The notes beneath the pieces were generated by a model that saw only the letters and a list, made by a program, of their open reading frames with translations, was not told where the DNA came from and ran no database searches. A stretch of 64,000 bases of DNA from Isoetes taiwanensis. Its lineage: Eukaryota; Streptophyta; Lycopodiopsida; Isoetales; Isoetaceae. Position 1 is the stretch's first letter, and each line of letters opens with the position of its first letter. Shown one piece after another: positions 22,696 to 34,642 of this stretch. The position numbers and the translations under genes are program-made. Where the stretch lies: the NCBI GenBank assembly GCA_021234155.1, contig JAJEKV010000035.1:7251891-7315890 (forward strand), in the 5' to 3' direction.

Positions 22696-24145
22696 AATCT
22701 AAACCAATCTAAACCTATGCATTAAACCTATGAAAGATATACATTAAAAATATGTAAATCTATGTAATATACCGCTTCAAGCACATTGAAATGATTAAAT
22801 CAATGTAAACATGTGCATTAAACCTATGAGAGCCTATTAGACCTATGCATTAAATCTATTAATATGTAAACCTTATATTGTGTTAGGAACTATAGAGGAT
22901 AATCATGTGCTTTCAAGAGTACTTGTCCCCATTTTGTGTCTTAAACCTTCAAAATGGGTTAAACAAGGTGTAAAGTATATCATAATCTTTGAAAAGTTAA
23001 ATTTTTACCTTAGAATAGAAATATATGCCTAGAAAACGTGCACCATGGCAACATAATGTTTAACGTGTGAACATAGTAGCACACACATAAGAAGAGAAAT
23101 TGGGGACATATAAATAAACGCCAAGATATAATCCTATTGTAGCATTTATTTCACTTTTTTTTCAACATATTTTTTTTACCCCGCTTTTTTCTAATACCCC
23201 GCCCATCCTTTTTTTCCCGCCCATCCTTAAAATTTAAAATTTGGTGCATACCTTTGAGTTCTAATACCCCGCCTTTTTTTCCCGCCCATGCTTAAAATTT
23301 AAAATTTGGTACATACTTTTGAGACGAGATCCTTTGTACCACTTGGACTCTTTGTTTCCGGAAGAAGCTCCCATAGCCATAGTTCCCACCGGAATGCTTC
23401 ACACCTATGGAGAGTCGAGATAAAAAATGCAGAGCAAAGGACAGAAAGAAGGAGGCAGATGAAAGCCTCGCATTTTTACCTCGGATGCGTGCCCAGCCAA
23501 CGCCCATTTTCCCGTTCTTCGCAACCCATTTTCCCGTTCTTCGCTGCCTCACGCCCACAAATCGGCTCCTTTTGCGCCTGGATTTTAACGCAGATGGCTA
23601 TCAGTGCCGCTGCCCACTGTATCTTCTGTGCCTGGATTAAAAAAACAACTCAGAACAAGCTTAGCAGCAAAATACAAACAAATTGGGCTTACCAGCAACG
23701 GAATGGGTGTCGGATTGGAAGGAAAATTTTCCCAAGTAAACTCTGTGAAAGTCTGATCGGAAGTAGATTGGTGAATAGATAGCAAAGGAAGAGGACCCAT
23801 CTCGTGTTTTTTTTGTTCTACTTGTTTTGGGGGGCTATGGTGGATTTTGGGTCATAGACAAGAGGAGGCGGCCTGACCTGATAAACTCTGAGCCATGTTC
23901 TGGCAGGCACTGAGAAAACGGTGCTTTTTTTCACACTGAGACAGAGGCAAAGGGGCAGACAGGGGCTTGTGGGGGTCCTTTGCCGGAATGGGCATTCTTC
24001 CTTTTTCTTCTCTTTGCCCTGCGGCTTTACTTCTCCTACAAAAATGCCTACGGCGAAAAAGCCCTTTGCCTAAGCTGACTGTCTAGGCAAGGCAGAGGTC
24101 CCTTTTGTTCTTGCCTACCTTACTCCGTCACATGGTGTACAGATT
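22696..24145. other. Unassigned DNA downstream of the palindrome array
   Basis: No conserved protein is recognised. At about 23205-23310 a short block (TCTAATACCCCGCC, CCGCCCATCCTTAAAATTT, TTTGGTRCATAC) is repeated in tandem. Frames at 23306-23782 lack domains. The DNA before 23200 is AT-rich. Confidence 0.4.
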
Positions 24146-24367
24146 AGAAAAATAAACTAGGAACTTCCAAATTCACCTCTGATCCATGGCCACCAGTGTG
24201 ATCATCCCCTACCTCGTTTTTCTCCTCTTCTTTGTCACCTTCCTTACCAGAACTTGGGTCTTGCTTTTCCTCTTCTTCCTTCTCACTGGATTCTGGTCGA
24301 AGAACAACGTAAACGCGTTGCACATCAGAAGCGCCATGTGCTTCTTCTTTGATAAATTTTGGGTCGA
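24146..24367 (-). pseudogene. Possible captured exon of an unrecognised gene
   Basis: On the minus strand, an intron-like ending ACAAATCAG is followed by an open stretch starting DPKFIKEEAHGASDVQRVYV and continuing VLRPES, then a Glu/Lys-rich tail, to a stop near 24146. Composition and the acceptor-like AG suggest a real exon rather than random sequence. I cannot name the family. No partner exon with a matching donor was confirmed upstream; the frame at 24370-24609 on the same strand may be intron. Confidence 0.3.
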
Positions 24368-27300
24368 CTGATTTGTGGTGCTGGAGTGGACTGAAAAGCC
24401 CACAGATAAAATATGAAGACCCTGCTCGGATTTACAGCAGAAATGTCCCCGATTAGCTCCACTGCCCTGCTCGGTTCTAACAGATTAAACTGCCACTCTT
24501 CTGTATCACTCCCTATTTTACTCCACATGCTTTTTGGAGCTTGGCAGCGATGGCGGCGGCAGCAGTAAAAGGAGCCAGAGCCGTCAGCTATGGCGCCGGG
24601 TTTATCCAAATCAAGCGTTAAAAATACACTCGGTCATGGTTTTTTTTTTTGGCAAACCTCTGCTTTTGAGAGCGCCATTCTATACCAGCTTGAGGGCAAA
24701 GAATGGAAATGGAGCTTTAGTCTGGAAAGCCTTCGTGCTCATTCCTCGCTGCCTCTTGCCTCTGTCACAATGCTTTTTTGGTGCTGGAATTAGATTGCCT
24801 TCTCGACTAGTGGGTCGAGAAAGGTTTCTAATGGAGTATTGATTTATAAATAGATTAATTTAATTTATTATTTATATCAATCTTGTTAATTTGAAAATAT
24901 CCGGTATGGCAAAAAATGTTTTTGGATTTTTTTTTAAGTTGATTTTCTAAGATTGTTAATTTTTTGTTGCCGGAATATTTTACCGTTTGTTCCAAAAATC
25001 GGGAGCAATGGTTTTCCAAGATTTTCCAGATTTTCCAGGGTTTATGGGTTTTCTTTGCATGCACGACGAATTCCTATCCTTCCACATCGGAGGTTCTAGA
25101 TGTCCAAATTTTGCCATGCGCTTGAATCGTGTATGTGGATTTTTGGGGCGTTCAAATTTACGTTTCTTTATCAGACCCATAATTTTTACAAGAGTATTCA
25201 TGCAAAGGTTTAATCCGCCACACCAGCTCTTAAGGTGCGTTTGAGCATTGATAGGCGTGTAGATCCCGGCTCTCCTACCCTCGAATCTTAGTTCTATGTT
25301 TCAACCATTTGCAGAGGCCCCAATATTCGATTTCGTTATCAAATTTGGTGGTTAAAATGCTTGAATTTGTTTCCTTTTTCGTCTACAAGATCTTTGGATC
25401 CCTATTCATCTCAGATCAGATTCATCCGTCTTCAAAACCGCGGGGTTTCGGGGATATTCAAAAACTGCGGGGTATGCAAAATCGCCAAAAAATCCTCAAG
25501 GTAGAACGGAAACGATGTCTTTCGCTTAATCTAGAGGCTTAGTCCTATTGTTGATTGTTTGATTAGATGTGAAAGCCCAGTTCCGTTGTTTTATTTTGGA
25601 ATAGCCTCCATTTTGGTGTGCAATAGATGCCCTTTTGTGCTATCTTAATGTCAACATCATGCCCCCGATCATGCGGGATTTATTCAAGACTGATTAGTTT
25701 GGAAGCAACTGTTATAAAAGCAATCAAATGAAGCCGAACATTCTTGCCTTAGTGATGAGGGTCGGTTTGTGGTCGATTTGTTGGGCGGTACAGGTGAGGT
25801 AAGTCATAATCTGTTTAGTTTTGGTTGGACAACACTTTTGTTTACTCAACTCATGTCGATGTGAGATTGTAATGTTATAAGATGCCGAAAGCTTGAATAA
25901 ATCCAAAGATGGCTTAATTTCAACTACTTACCCCGATCTCCATGAGCAATCACGAAGGCAAGTTCGAGATTTTGTTTGCTCAAGAGTACAAGATTTTATA
26001 TTCTCTATAAGGTGTGCCATATAAAACAACACATCTAAGGATGCCCTAATTGCCATTTGAAACAATGTATAGTAGAAGCTAGATGTTTGTTTTTGGATGC
26101 AAATTAGGTGACCACCACTAGGAATTGCAATTCCTTACCCGATGTTTTCCTGTGGAAAGAAGAGGGAGCTTCATTGGATCTGTTCCATGGGTATGAAGGG
26201 AAGCTGACTATCTCTCTTCCAAGGTTTTATGGTCGAAAACCACATTGCATCCCTCTTGCTAACATTGAGTCCATCATTCAAGTCTGTGGGTGGAGGGTTT
26301 TTGTAGATGAAAGCCCCTTTTGAGGTACAACACATAGATCCCCTTGCTCCGGATATGGGACATGGCCACGAAGTTAAGCTTTGGCATAGAGCTTGGTTTT
26401 TTTCAGGTAAGTTAATCAAGCCTAGAATTAGAAGCAATATAAAGAAGACTCATTTTCTAGCCGGTCAATAAGTAGATCCCTGTTTTCTCGCAAATCTCAT
26501 TCCCTTTCACATCTCTAAGGATTCGGTAGCAATGGTTTATGAGAGTCTAGGGCATCACGCAGGGGACCTTTTCTATTGATTCCAAGTCTGATCCTTTAGT
26601 GGTCTGCATTTCATATATGGCACCAAGTTATGATTCTCCCATTTGTTCTCTATGTCTTTGTTTTATAAGTTTCAATTTTAACCACATTCTCATTCGATCC
26701 GGATGCACATCTTTGTCGTGTGTTGCATTGTGTTTGCAGAATGCTAGCCATTTTAAGGTATGTGAATTAATGTTATAGAAGGTGCCAAAGGTGATGGAAT
26801 GGACAACAAGAGCTTTGAATAACTTTAAAACCATGTTAGCTTGCAATGTGATTGATTAAACATGGAACAACGTGGATATCGAAGAAAAGGAAGATTATAA
26901 TCGTTCTTGGACATCCATCTCTAGGTCCGGGCAGAATTTTGAAATAGGTTGGTAAGCATGCTTCAATTGGGCACATGCTGATGTATTATGCTTGCCGCTT
27001 GCGATCGTATCGGCAGGGGTGTTTCTTTAAAAGCATGGCATGAATGGGAAATCATTATCTCCCAAATATCATTTCCATTTATTGTGTTTTCGAGAGAACT
27101 TATACTTGGGCAACCGGAGAAAGTTAGAAGATTAGCCCGGATAATGACTTCAAACTAGAAACCAAATCGAGTATAATGGCGGGCATTATTACTTTGGATG
27201 TTCTGCCACAAAGAGCAAGAAACGGGTGAAACACTTCTCTTTTTCCATTTGAAGTTGTTGAGTTATTGGATGGTTTTCAAATAGGCGATTGAATCCTACT

Positions 27301-28006
27301 CCATAAAGCTAATATAGATAAGTAGACGGCTAGAATAGAAAGTTGTCTATGTTCTTACTACGGGAATTTGGCTATCCGTGGATTGTTTTGTGCATATCTT
27401 CTTTTACAGGTTTATAAATTCTCTGTTTCACCTCCTTATGCTTTGTTGCTTTGTTGCGGCTTTCTTGCAATTTGTTATAAGCAACATCTAGCCTGGCTGT
27501 GGTTATTTTTTTTTAGCATTTCTTTGGGTGAGACATTTGCATAAAATCTATGTGTTTAGATGCTACGCCTTTCAAAACCATGTTTCTTAGGTTCGTCGAT
27601 GCAAAGAATGACATTCTTTTCTCGCATCCCATCTTCATGCAATATGAAGGAGCCTCTAGCCGAGTGCTTCTATGATGAACTCCATTTCCTTGCTCTAAGT
27701 TAGTTTGGTTGCATATTGCTTTATGGAGAATAATGCTCCTCTTAGAATGCTCAATGTTTTTGTCTTTTCTATGTTTTTGCCTAACTTCTAATTTCACGGA
27801 ATCCAATGCACCTTATATTTCATCTTGAGGAGCTCATGAAAAGTCCCCAGTGCAAGCTAACGGAGGAGAACCTTGCAAAGAAAATCAATTGGAAGAATTG
27901 TAATTATAGAATTTAAAAAACCGCTTATGCTCTAGGATAGCTATGTTTTTTAATTGATTGGTTTAATGTGCTATTAAAAATTGTTCCATAACATGTTTCA
28001 TTAGGG
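24368..28006. other. Unassigned DNA, probably composite transposon territory
   Basis: A variant of the 28-bp palindrome lies at 24798-24824. The rest is moderately AT-rich with short frames (25309-25542, 26108-26323, 26628-26846) that I cannot assign. The presence of captured gene pieces further along, and a Helitron-type 3' end at 32199, make this likely to be part of one or more Helitron-like insertions, but no 5' end was identified. Confidence 0.35.
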
Positions 28007-28193
28007 GGGGCAAGCTTCGAATGGGTACTTTTAGGGAGGCATTCAAGTGAGGACATCTTTGGGGTTCAAATTTGTGGTCCATATGCCGATACCTTTCTTT
28101 GGAATTGTGGAGCTCATTGAACAACAATATCTGATTGATTTTATTGACATAAATGTGGGTTCCCCTATTGATTAGTTGTTAAGAAGGGAGCTG
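28007..28193 (+). pseudogene. tRNA-dihydrouridine synthase 3 (DUS3-type) fragment, copy A
   Basis: Degenerate coding sequence preserves the DUS3 order: a short QASEW-like start, then EDIFGVQICGPYAD-like (here with substitutions), LIEQ, DFIDIN and GSPID followed by a lysine/glycine segment. DUS3 reduces a uridine in the tRNA variable loop using FMN; the DFIDINMGCP motif belongs to the catalytic TIM barrel. Stops interrupt the frame and the catalytic CP is SP here. It is preceded by TTGTTCCATAACATGTTTCATT, the intron sequence also found before copy B, so the copy came from genomic DNA and not from mRNA. Confidence 0.7.
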
Positions 28194-30549
28194 CCTTATT
28201 CCTCCTTACGGCCAAAGAAAACTTGGACAGATAGTCAAAGCTTGCTCATTTGTGATGAACAATCCACTCGGCCTCAAAGTATGTACTATGATGCATGTTG
28301 TTTTGAAAAGAAAAGCATAAGTTTGACATGTTTTCTAATTAACAAGGTTAGGACAAACTTACTTTGGATGCACGGGAACTATATTCACTCAAATGACATG
28401 AAACAATCGGGATGAACAAATTATCTCGATAACGGCAAAGCGGCCCGGCCCTAGGAGTTGGTTAATTTATTCGGCTGCTACATAATTGGTGAAAGTGGAT
28501 CATTCAATGTCAATCTATTTCATTTCATAGCCAGATCTTTGATCTAATAATTTTGGGCTTTATTAATGTCTAAATCGCAATGTGTTCGTTACTTGCAGGA
28601 GGAACCTCCGTTTTTCCTGTAAATTCGTCCATACTATTTTCATCTATGCATTTCAAAAAAAATTGAGCCATCCGAATTAGGTAAGTGCCTCAAATTTTGT
28701 GTTCCTTTAAATCTTGGCGGTGTTGTAGTTTGACATGGTGTTTGATTGATTCGGCATACAAAATTTAAATTCACAACCAAGTACGTGTGTTAGCAAGGGG
28801 TATTTGATGCAAAACATGGAGGCAATATGTTGTAGAGTCTGATTTTACAAATGACTAGGTAAACATGATTTTAACATTTTCTGATGTCAGTTTGTAGGTC
28901 GAGGATATCTGAAAAGCATGTAAATAAAAATTTCTATTACAATGCGTACATGAAGGAAAAACGTTCTCATCATACATACTAGATCACAATATGTACATGA
29001 AGGGAAACTATGTTGAATAGCTCAAAGCCATCATGATTCATGCTAGATCACAACCACCAGACAATTTGATGAATGGGATTTGTATGGAGAATAAAAATTT
29101 AACTTGATGAACTCTGTTTTAAAGGGTTTCAAAATACAGGTGTCCATCTTCATAAATAGCCCAACCTAAGTTAAAATTCATGTTCTTTTGTTTACTTGGA
29201 TATCGGTTTAACTTTGCTGCATGAAGGGGCTAAAAGCTCTTTTCAAATGCAATTCTTAAATTCATACATCTACCATTTGTTTGTTTGTGTATCCATTTGT
29301 TTGAAACCAGCCTAGGAAAAAGCAAGGTCCAGTTTCGACTCCAAATATCTACATTTACATGCACTATGACAAAAGTTGAAGCTCAAATGAGATGCTACTT
29401 TTGTGTTGGCTTCCTCTAATGCATGCACAACCCCAATTTGCATACATCCATATGTCGTTGCATATGTTTTCAAAGACAAATTAAGATGACATGCTAACCC
29501 CAATTTGCATAGATCCATATGCCGTTTCATATGTTTTCAAAGACAAATTAAGATGACGTGCTTCTTTTGTACTTTTATGACGTCTTCATCCTACTGCATC
29601 CTCTAACTCCAATTTCCATAGACCCATATGCCGCTTTTTCAGATTAAGACAAATTAAACATTACAAAAATCAATCACAACGTTGTAGGCAAATAACTTTT
29701 TCTTCCTTTTTCTTTTTGTTTCAACAGAAGATATGTATGATTTGCTATTTGTATGGCAGATCATCTTTCAAATTGGCATGAACTCAAAATGCCTATAACA
29801 ATTTCACAATGAAATTGGCATGAACCCAAATCTCATATTACGATTTCACGATGTTGAACAAATATTAACTTTTATGCACCTGGCTAATCAGCCTTCATAT
29901 TTGACTAAGATAAATCCAAAACGAAGACCATCATTATCTACAACATATGTTTATAAGCTAGGATATTCATATGTTTGAAGCCGATTATGTTACAATTCAC
30001 TTGGGGGTTTTTCTCCGAACTACTTAGTAGAGATGATTTAGATCTAAAACTAATATGGTCCACTTTGTTCATTTCCAATTTTTAAAGACAGGCAGGTAGG
30101 CCACCCCTTTTCTTTTATCATCACTTACATAAGATAGAAAAATCCAACCACTAGACATAAACTTTACTTAAATTGGGATAATCCTTTCTCACAAGGAGTA
30201 CATGTCTATTTGAAGAGTTAAGAGATCTACATTGGATTTCCAACATGCAAAAATCTCGAGCACAAATTCAAAGCTTACAATCCACTTATTATGTCTTATT
30301 CTTTATTTTGTATACCTATCACGTGTTTTGCTACGTGGTAATTGCAACCATCGAATTTATTAATATTTTCAAGTTTATTTTTTATTTCATTTAGTCTGAA
30401 ACAAAAACGAATCGAGTTGCATATTCACACAGCTGTAGTAAACTAATTGATAGGTCTTTTATTAAAGATTGCTCCTACTTAATATTCAAAGGAAAATTTG
30501 CACACTCGAATTTTATTTTTGCACGAAAACAACCACCTCTTCAAATTGT
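28194..30549. other. AT-rich DNA between DUS3 fragments
   Basis: No gene is supported. Tandem copies of a unit of about 67 bp occur at 29429-29640 (listed separately). AT-rich elsewhere. Confidence 0.4.
29429..29640 (+). repeat. ~67-bp tandem repeat, about 2.5 copies
   Basis: The unit begins AACCCCAATTTGCATA and contains CCATATG, then GTTTTCAAAGACAAATTAAG. Copies start at 29429 and 29496, and a diverged, partial one at 29605. Confidence 0.75.
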
Positions 30550-30555
30550 TACTAC

Positions 30556-30577
30556 GCCTGGCAACGCCGGGCACCAT
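30556..30577 (+). repeat. Internal Helitron-type 3' hairpin lacking its CTAG
   Basis: GCCTGGC, loop AAC, GCCGGGC, then ACCAT. This matches the 3' terminal hairpin at 32172-32193, but where that one continues AACTAGT this one runs directly into GAAGGGAGCTGGC, a copy of the DUS3 sequence at 30977. The terminus therefore lost its last six bases or was joined during a rearrangement. Confidence 0.65.
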
Positions 30578-30578
30578 G

Positions 30579-31157
30579 AAGGGAGCTGGCTCCTAAATGA
30601 ATTCAGGTCTCCAAAAATTACATTGAAAATTTGTTTGCACTAGCAAACTCAAAGTATGTCCTATTTGTGCTCGAAATTATGAATCCAAGATATTGAATCG
30701 TGCTTTTCAGTTTGTCCCTCCCAAGGTCTCCAAGCTCTGAAGACTATGATAAGGAAGCATCACATTAAAAGTTGTTCCATAACATGTTTCATTGCGCAGG
30801 GGCAAGCTTCTGAATGGCCACTTTAAGGGAGACATTCAAGTGGGGACGTCTTTGGGGTTCAAATTTGGGGTCCATATGCTGATACCTTGGCTAGAACTGT
30901 GAAGCTCATTGAACAAGAATGCATAGTTGACTTTATTGACATAAATATGGGTTCCCCTATTGATATAGTTGTTAAGAAGGGAGCTGGCTCTTAAATGAAT
31001 TCAGGTCTCCAAAAATTGCATTGAAAATTTATTTGCACTAGCAAACTCAAAGTATGTCATGTTTGTGCTCCAATTTATGAATCACAAGATATTGAATCTT
31101 GCTTTTCAGTTTGTGCCTCCAAGGTCTCTAAGCTCTGAAGACTATGACAAGGAAGCA
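30579..31157 (+). repeat. 181-bp direct duplication, period 398 bp
   Basis: 30579-30759 and 30977-31157 are near-identical, both starting GAAGGGAGCTGGCTC and ending AAGGAAGCA. The first copy abuts the internal hairpin at 30556; the second continues the DUS3 fragment B. The interval contains DUS3 intron and exon sequence. Confidence 0.85.
30798..30994 (+). pseudogene. tRNA-dihydrouridine synthase 3 (DUS3-type) fragment, copy B
   Basis: Clearer than copy A. After an intron acceptor (CATTGCGCAG) the exon reads GQASEWPL, then RHSSGDVFGVQIWGPYADT, LARTVKLIEQ, VDFIDINMGSPID and KKGAG. This is the DUS3 catalytic-barrel start, normally QxSEWALLRRHxSEDxFGVQxxG and VDFIDxNxGCPID. A TAA interrupts after QASEWPL, a second stop or frameshift follows KKGAGS, and the conserved CP is SP. 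Function is excluded. It is likely captured by a Helitron-like element whose 3' end is at 32199. Confidence 0.85.
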
Positions 31158-32171
31158 AGAATTTGTACAACGCCATCTTCTGTACCCCGAGTATTCTTTA
31201 TGCTATTTATTGAATCCCAATTAGTTCACAACTAATTGATATGCTAATGTAGAAAGATCATTGAGCCTTAACTGTCTGTTATGAGTCTAAATCCTCAATC
31301 CCTTTTTATGGCAACACATTTACGATTTAGTTCCTCCTGCTTCCTGTTGTAGGCATGATAACGAAATGTTGTTCTACTGTGCGAACAAATTTCATTGATT
31401 GGATCATGTAAATTTTTTGACGTTGCTTAATTTAAATAGGGCCTTAGAGTCTTCTGTTGATTCCTTTGCATTTGAATGACATCACCATTTATTGACTATG
31501 TATCTTCACTCAAACCCAAAGGTTATTGCATAAGAATATAATGAACAATATAGTTGGTTGGCCCTCACGTTCTGTGAGTGCCAAACAACTTAATGCTGAG
31601 GTAGATAAACTATAACAAATTATACCCCTTATTATTATTATTATGTAACTTAGCACCAACCAGTATGTATTCACTAACCGTCTCTAAGATAAATTACTAA
31701 CATCATTTGCAACATCATTCCATCTAAACAACTTTAGGTCCTAATGGATCCTGAGCAATAACTATAATTTGAACCTGCACAAAATCACATTGAAAGCTTC
31801 GCAACAATGATCACCTTCATAGGGGAAAGCATATTATTGTCACATTTGAATTTGATATTTGCAAACTTAATGGCTCATTAAATTCATGTTACGTGCCTTT
31901 GGAACTATTTCATGGAGTCGTTTCACACTACAACAATGACCAATAACAAGCTAAAGCATTTCGATGTTTCACGATGATTCTACATTCTTGGCCAAAGTTG
32001 TATTACTCACAACAATAATACGCACATAAACACCAACCTCACATATATGTACCTATATAAAATGGACATCCATCTTGGACAATAACTTAAAATTAGCATC
32101 ATTGACAACCCTACATATGTTTTTAGATCCTAGATCTTATTCATATAATTCTACAATAAAATTGTATTTAC
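31158..32171. other. AT-rich DNA inside the Helitron 3' region
   Basis: No gene or repeat of note is seen beyond AT-rich sequence, with a short ATT microsatellite near 31630. It lies between the DUS3 fragment and the Helitron terminus. Confidence 0.4.
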
Positions 32172-32199
32172 GCCCGGCAACGCCGGGCACCATAACTAG
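32172..32199 (+). mobile_element. Helitron 3' terminus (hairpin plus CTAG, next base T)
   Basis: GCCCGGC, loop AAC, GCCGGGC forms a perfect 7-bp stem; ACCATAA and then CTAG follow, and the next base is T. A GC hairpin about 7-10 nt before a CTRR end inserted ahead of T is the diagnostic 3' end of canonical plant Helitrons. No Rep/helicase was recognised upstream, so the element is non-autonomous. The 5' end (A followed by TC) could not be placed with confidence; the body may include the DUS3 fragments. Confidence 0.85.
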
Positions 32200-32235
32200 T
32201 AATTATCTAATTAGCTTAATTACTTATTGATTATA

Positions 32236-32692
32236 TATTAATCATTAATACTTTTTTTTTGAGGGGGGGCTTTCCCCCCTTTGCCCCTCCCCCTCCCCCT
32301 TTGCCCCTCCCCCTCCTCTGCTCTCCCTCCCCTCCCTCCCTCCCTCCCTCCTCCCCCCCTCCCTCCCCTTCTTCCAACTTATCCCTCCCCTCTCGTCCTT
32401 TGCCCTTTTGCTCTCCTCTCCCTCGCCCTTGCCCCTTCTTCCAACTTATCCCTTCCCTCTTCAACGTGTGGCCCCTCTTTCTTTCTCCTCCTACCCTTCT
32501 CCCTATCAAGGTGTGCCCCCTCTCCCTCCCCCTCCTCCTTTGCCCTTTTGCTCTCCCCCTCCCTGCCCCTTCTTCCAACTTATCCTCTTCCCCTCTTCAA
32601 TGTGTGGCCCCTCCCTCTTTCTCCTCCTACCCTTCTCCTTATCAAGGTGTGCCCCCTCTCCCTCCCCTCTTTTTTTTTTTTTGTATGAGTCT
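32236..32692. repeat. Pyrimidine-rich tract with a ~170-bp tandem unit
   Basis: The plus strand is almost pure C and T. A unit running CTTCCAACTTATCC, TTCAANGTGTGGCCCCTC, TTTCTCCTCCTACCCTTCTCC and ATCAAGGTGTGCCCCCTC occurs twice (about 32438-32530 and 32570-32665), and a third partial copy of the CTTCCAACTTATCCC part lies at about 32371. It ends in a T-run at 32669-32680. The minus strand is G-rich, and runs of four or more G suggest quadruplex potential. Pro/Leu-rich frames here are low-complexity artefacts. Confidence 0.75.
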
Positions 32693-34450
32693 CATTTTCA
32701 GTCTGAGTCCCAAATTTCGAGATTTGACCCACTTTAATTAAATGCGACTTTTTGCCCTTTGTCTGGACAGATTCGCCCAATGCCCCAGGTTCGTTGCTGT
32801 TAGATGCTATCTGGTTGCTGCAGATCGAACTTACTACTCTGATTCCTGAGGGAGGCTCTAGTCCTCCGATTTTTCCTGCTGGATTCCCATTAGTCGCAGA
32901 GGCGGCAGCCCTGATCGTTGCCCAGTTCGATGCCCTGTTCATCTCTCTCTCTCGGCTCATGAAAAAATAGTATTAACCATTCCTCTTTAACATAAGATTA
33001 GAGACCTTAGTTCAAATATTGACACATGCCGTTTACATATATCCTCTACCTCATGCTAGAGACCATAGTTCAAATGTGGGCTCATGTCTTAGACATATGT
33101 CCTGCATTTTAGGTTATTGTCCAAGTAAAATGATTGCATTTTCAAAATGTGAGTACCATGCAAAGTACCTCATTCAAAGGTAGTTTGGTGTATTGCTTAG
33201 GGGATGATCATGGAGAAGAGTTGCAAATTAATGCATATATGAAGCAATATGTCTTAGGCCATATAGGATAACTCTATTCATGGAGCTAACCATTTCCTGA
33301 AGAATGCAATAATGCCGCAACAATAATTAGCTTGTGCGAAAACACCTAAGCTACATGATCTAGTTTGTGGAAAATAGATCTTCCAAACCTCATGACAAGG
33401 ATTTCAATCCATTCAAAGATGTGAAGGACATTATTATGGGTGCGCTGATGATATCTTGTGCCCGACCAGGGTAGGGTATGCTGCTAAAGCTCTCCAAATA
33501 GACGATAAGAAAGAGAATTTCAAGACTATTCAAGTGACTGGTGGGAGCCTGTTCCTGTGTGGAACCAAGTGTACCCATCCAATTATGTCAATTGTTGGAA
33601 GAAGAGATGGAGGCCAACATCGGCTAGCGACCGCATTGAAATAGACACTATTGACTATGCTTGGACTCCGTCAATACGAAGAAGCTTTCCAATGTCAAGG
33701 TTCTTGTGCTCGTTGCTGAAGCACACTCAACACTCGTTGGGGATGTCAATTAATTCATGCAAACTTGTACTGAAACAAGAATTTCAAAAATGGACCACAA
33801 ATTTAGGTTTTGCCAAAAAATAATAAAATTGTGCTTTCGATGAGTTGCATTCTCAATAAAGTGGTTGTTGCACGAGGGAATTTATTGGGCAAATCGATGA
33901 AACCTTCTTGTTGACACTCGAGGTCACGGGTTCAAACATGGCCAATATCAGTCTAGTAATGGGGACTTTAAAAATCCATTGCCCTGAGGTCACGGGTTCA
34001 AGTACGACCAATTGGACCTGTGGTAACCTGTGGTAGAGATTGTAAGTCTGCCATATGTACTCGATAATCACATGTGAAGCAGCTCCTAGCAATATCTAAT
34101 ATCTATTTTTAATCTAAGGATTTACAAGGGAAAAATGCTAGATATGCTAATGAAATTATTTTTCTAATGTTTTTTGCAAAGGTCAAGATATCTCATAATA
34201 GGGTTTGTTGAAGCCGAAATGGGGCAAAGCTAGAAACAGGGTTGTTTGAGATGGCGATTGCATGAGGCCCGGACATGACTCTTTGTGATGACAATGTTTG
34301 AGATGTCAAATGGGCATTTTGCTTCGCTTTTCCGTTCGAGCTTCTCATATTTCCCTGTCTTCACTTTCTGGCGGTCTCCAAGTCCAATAAAACCTCTAGC
34401 GCTGTAATCGAGATAGATGGATAGCACTGCTTTGTTGCTTAATACTATTT
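32693..34450. other. Unassigned DNA with two tRNA-box-B-like words
   Basis: No gene is recognised. GAGGTCACGGGTTCAA occurs twice, near 33919 and 33985, resembling the B box of a tRNA-derived SINE. No matching A box or poly-A/T tail was found, so I do not call a SINE. Frames around 33456-33823 lack domains. Confidence 0.35.
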
Positions 34451-34584
34451 TTAGCACTTATTTTTCCAGCAGAGGTAATATCTTCTTCTTGTTTCCTTTG
34501 TTTTGTTATAAATCCCTTAGCACTTATTTTTCCAGCAGAGGTAATATCTTCTTCTTGTTTCCTTTGTTTTGTTATAAATCCCTT
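34451..34584 (+). repeat. 66-bp tandem duplication
   Basis: TTAGCACTTATTTTTCC to TTGTTATAAATCCC is present twice back to back (34451-34516 and 34517-34582) with no visible changes, implying a recent duplication. Confidence 0.9.
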
Positions 34585-34642
34585 ATGATCTTCAATCTGT
34601 TGCATACCTAGTTAGAAATGCCTCTGCTTTAAAGTCGGAAAT

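Noticed and set aside
32259-32741. Proline/leucine-rich 160-codon protein
   Set aside because: All frames of the pyrimidine tract are open; the product is a translation of CCT/CTC repeats.
33919-34010. SINE with two Pol III boxes
   Set aside because: Only the GGTCACGGGTTCAA word repeats; there is no A box at the proper spacing and no tail.
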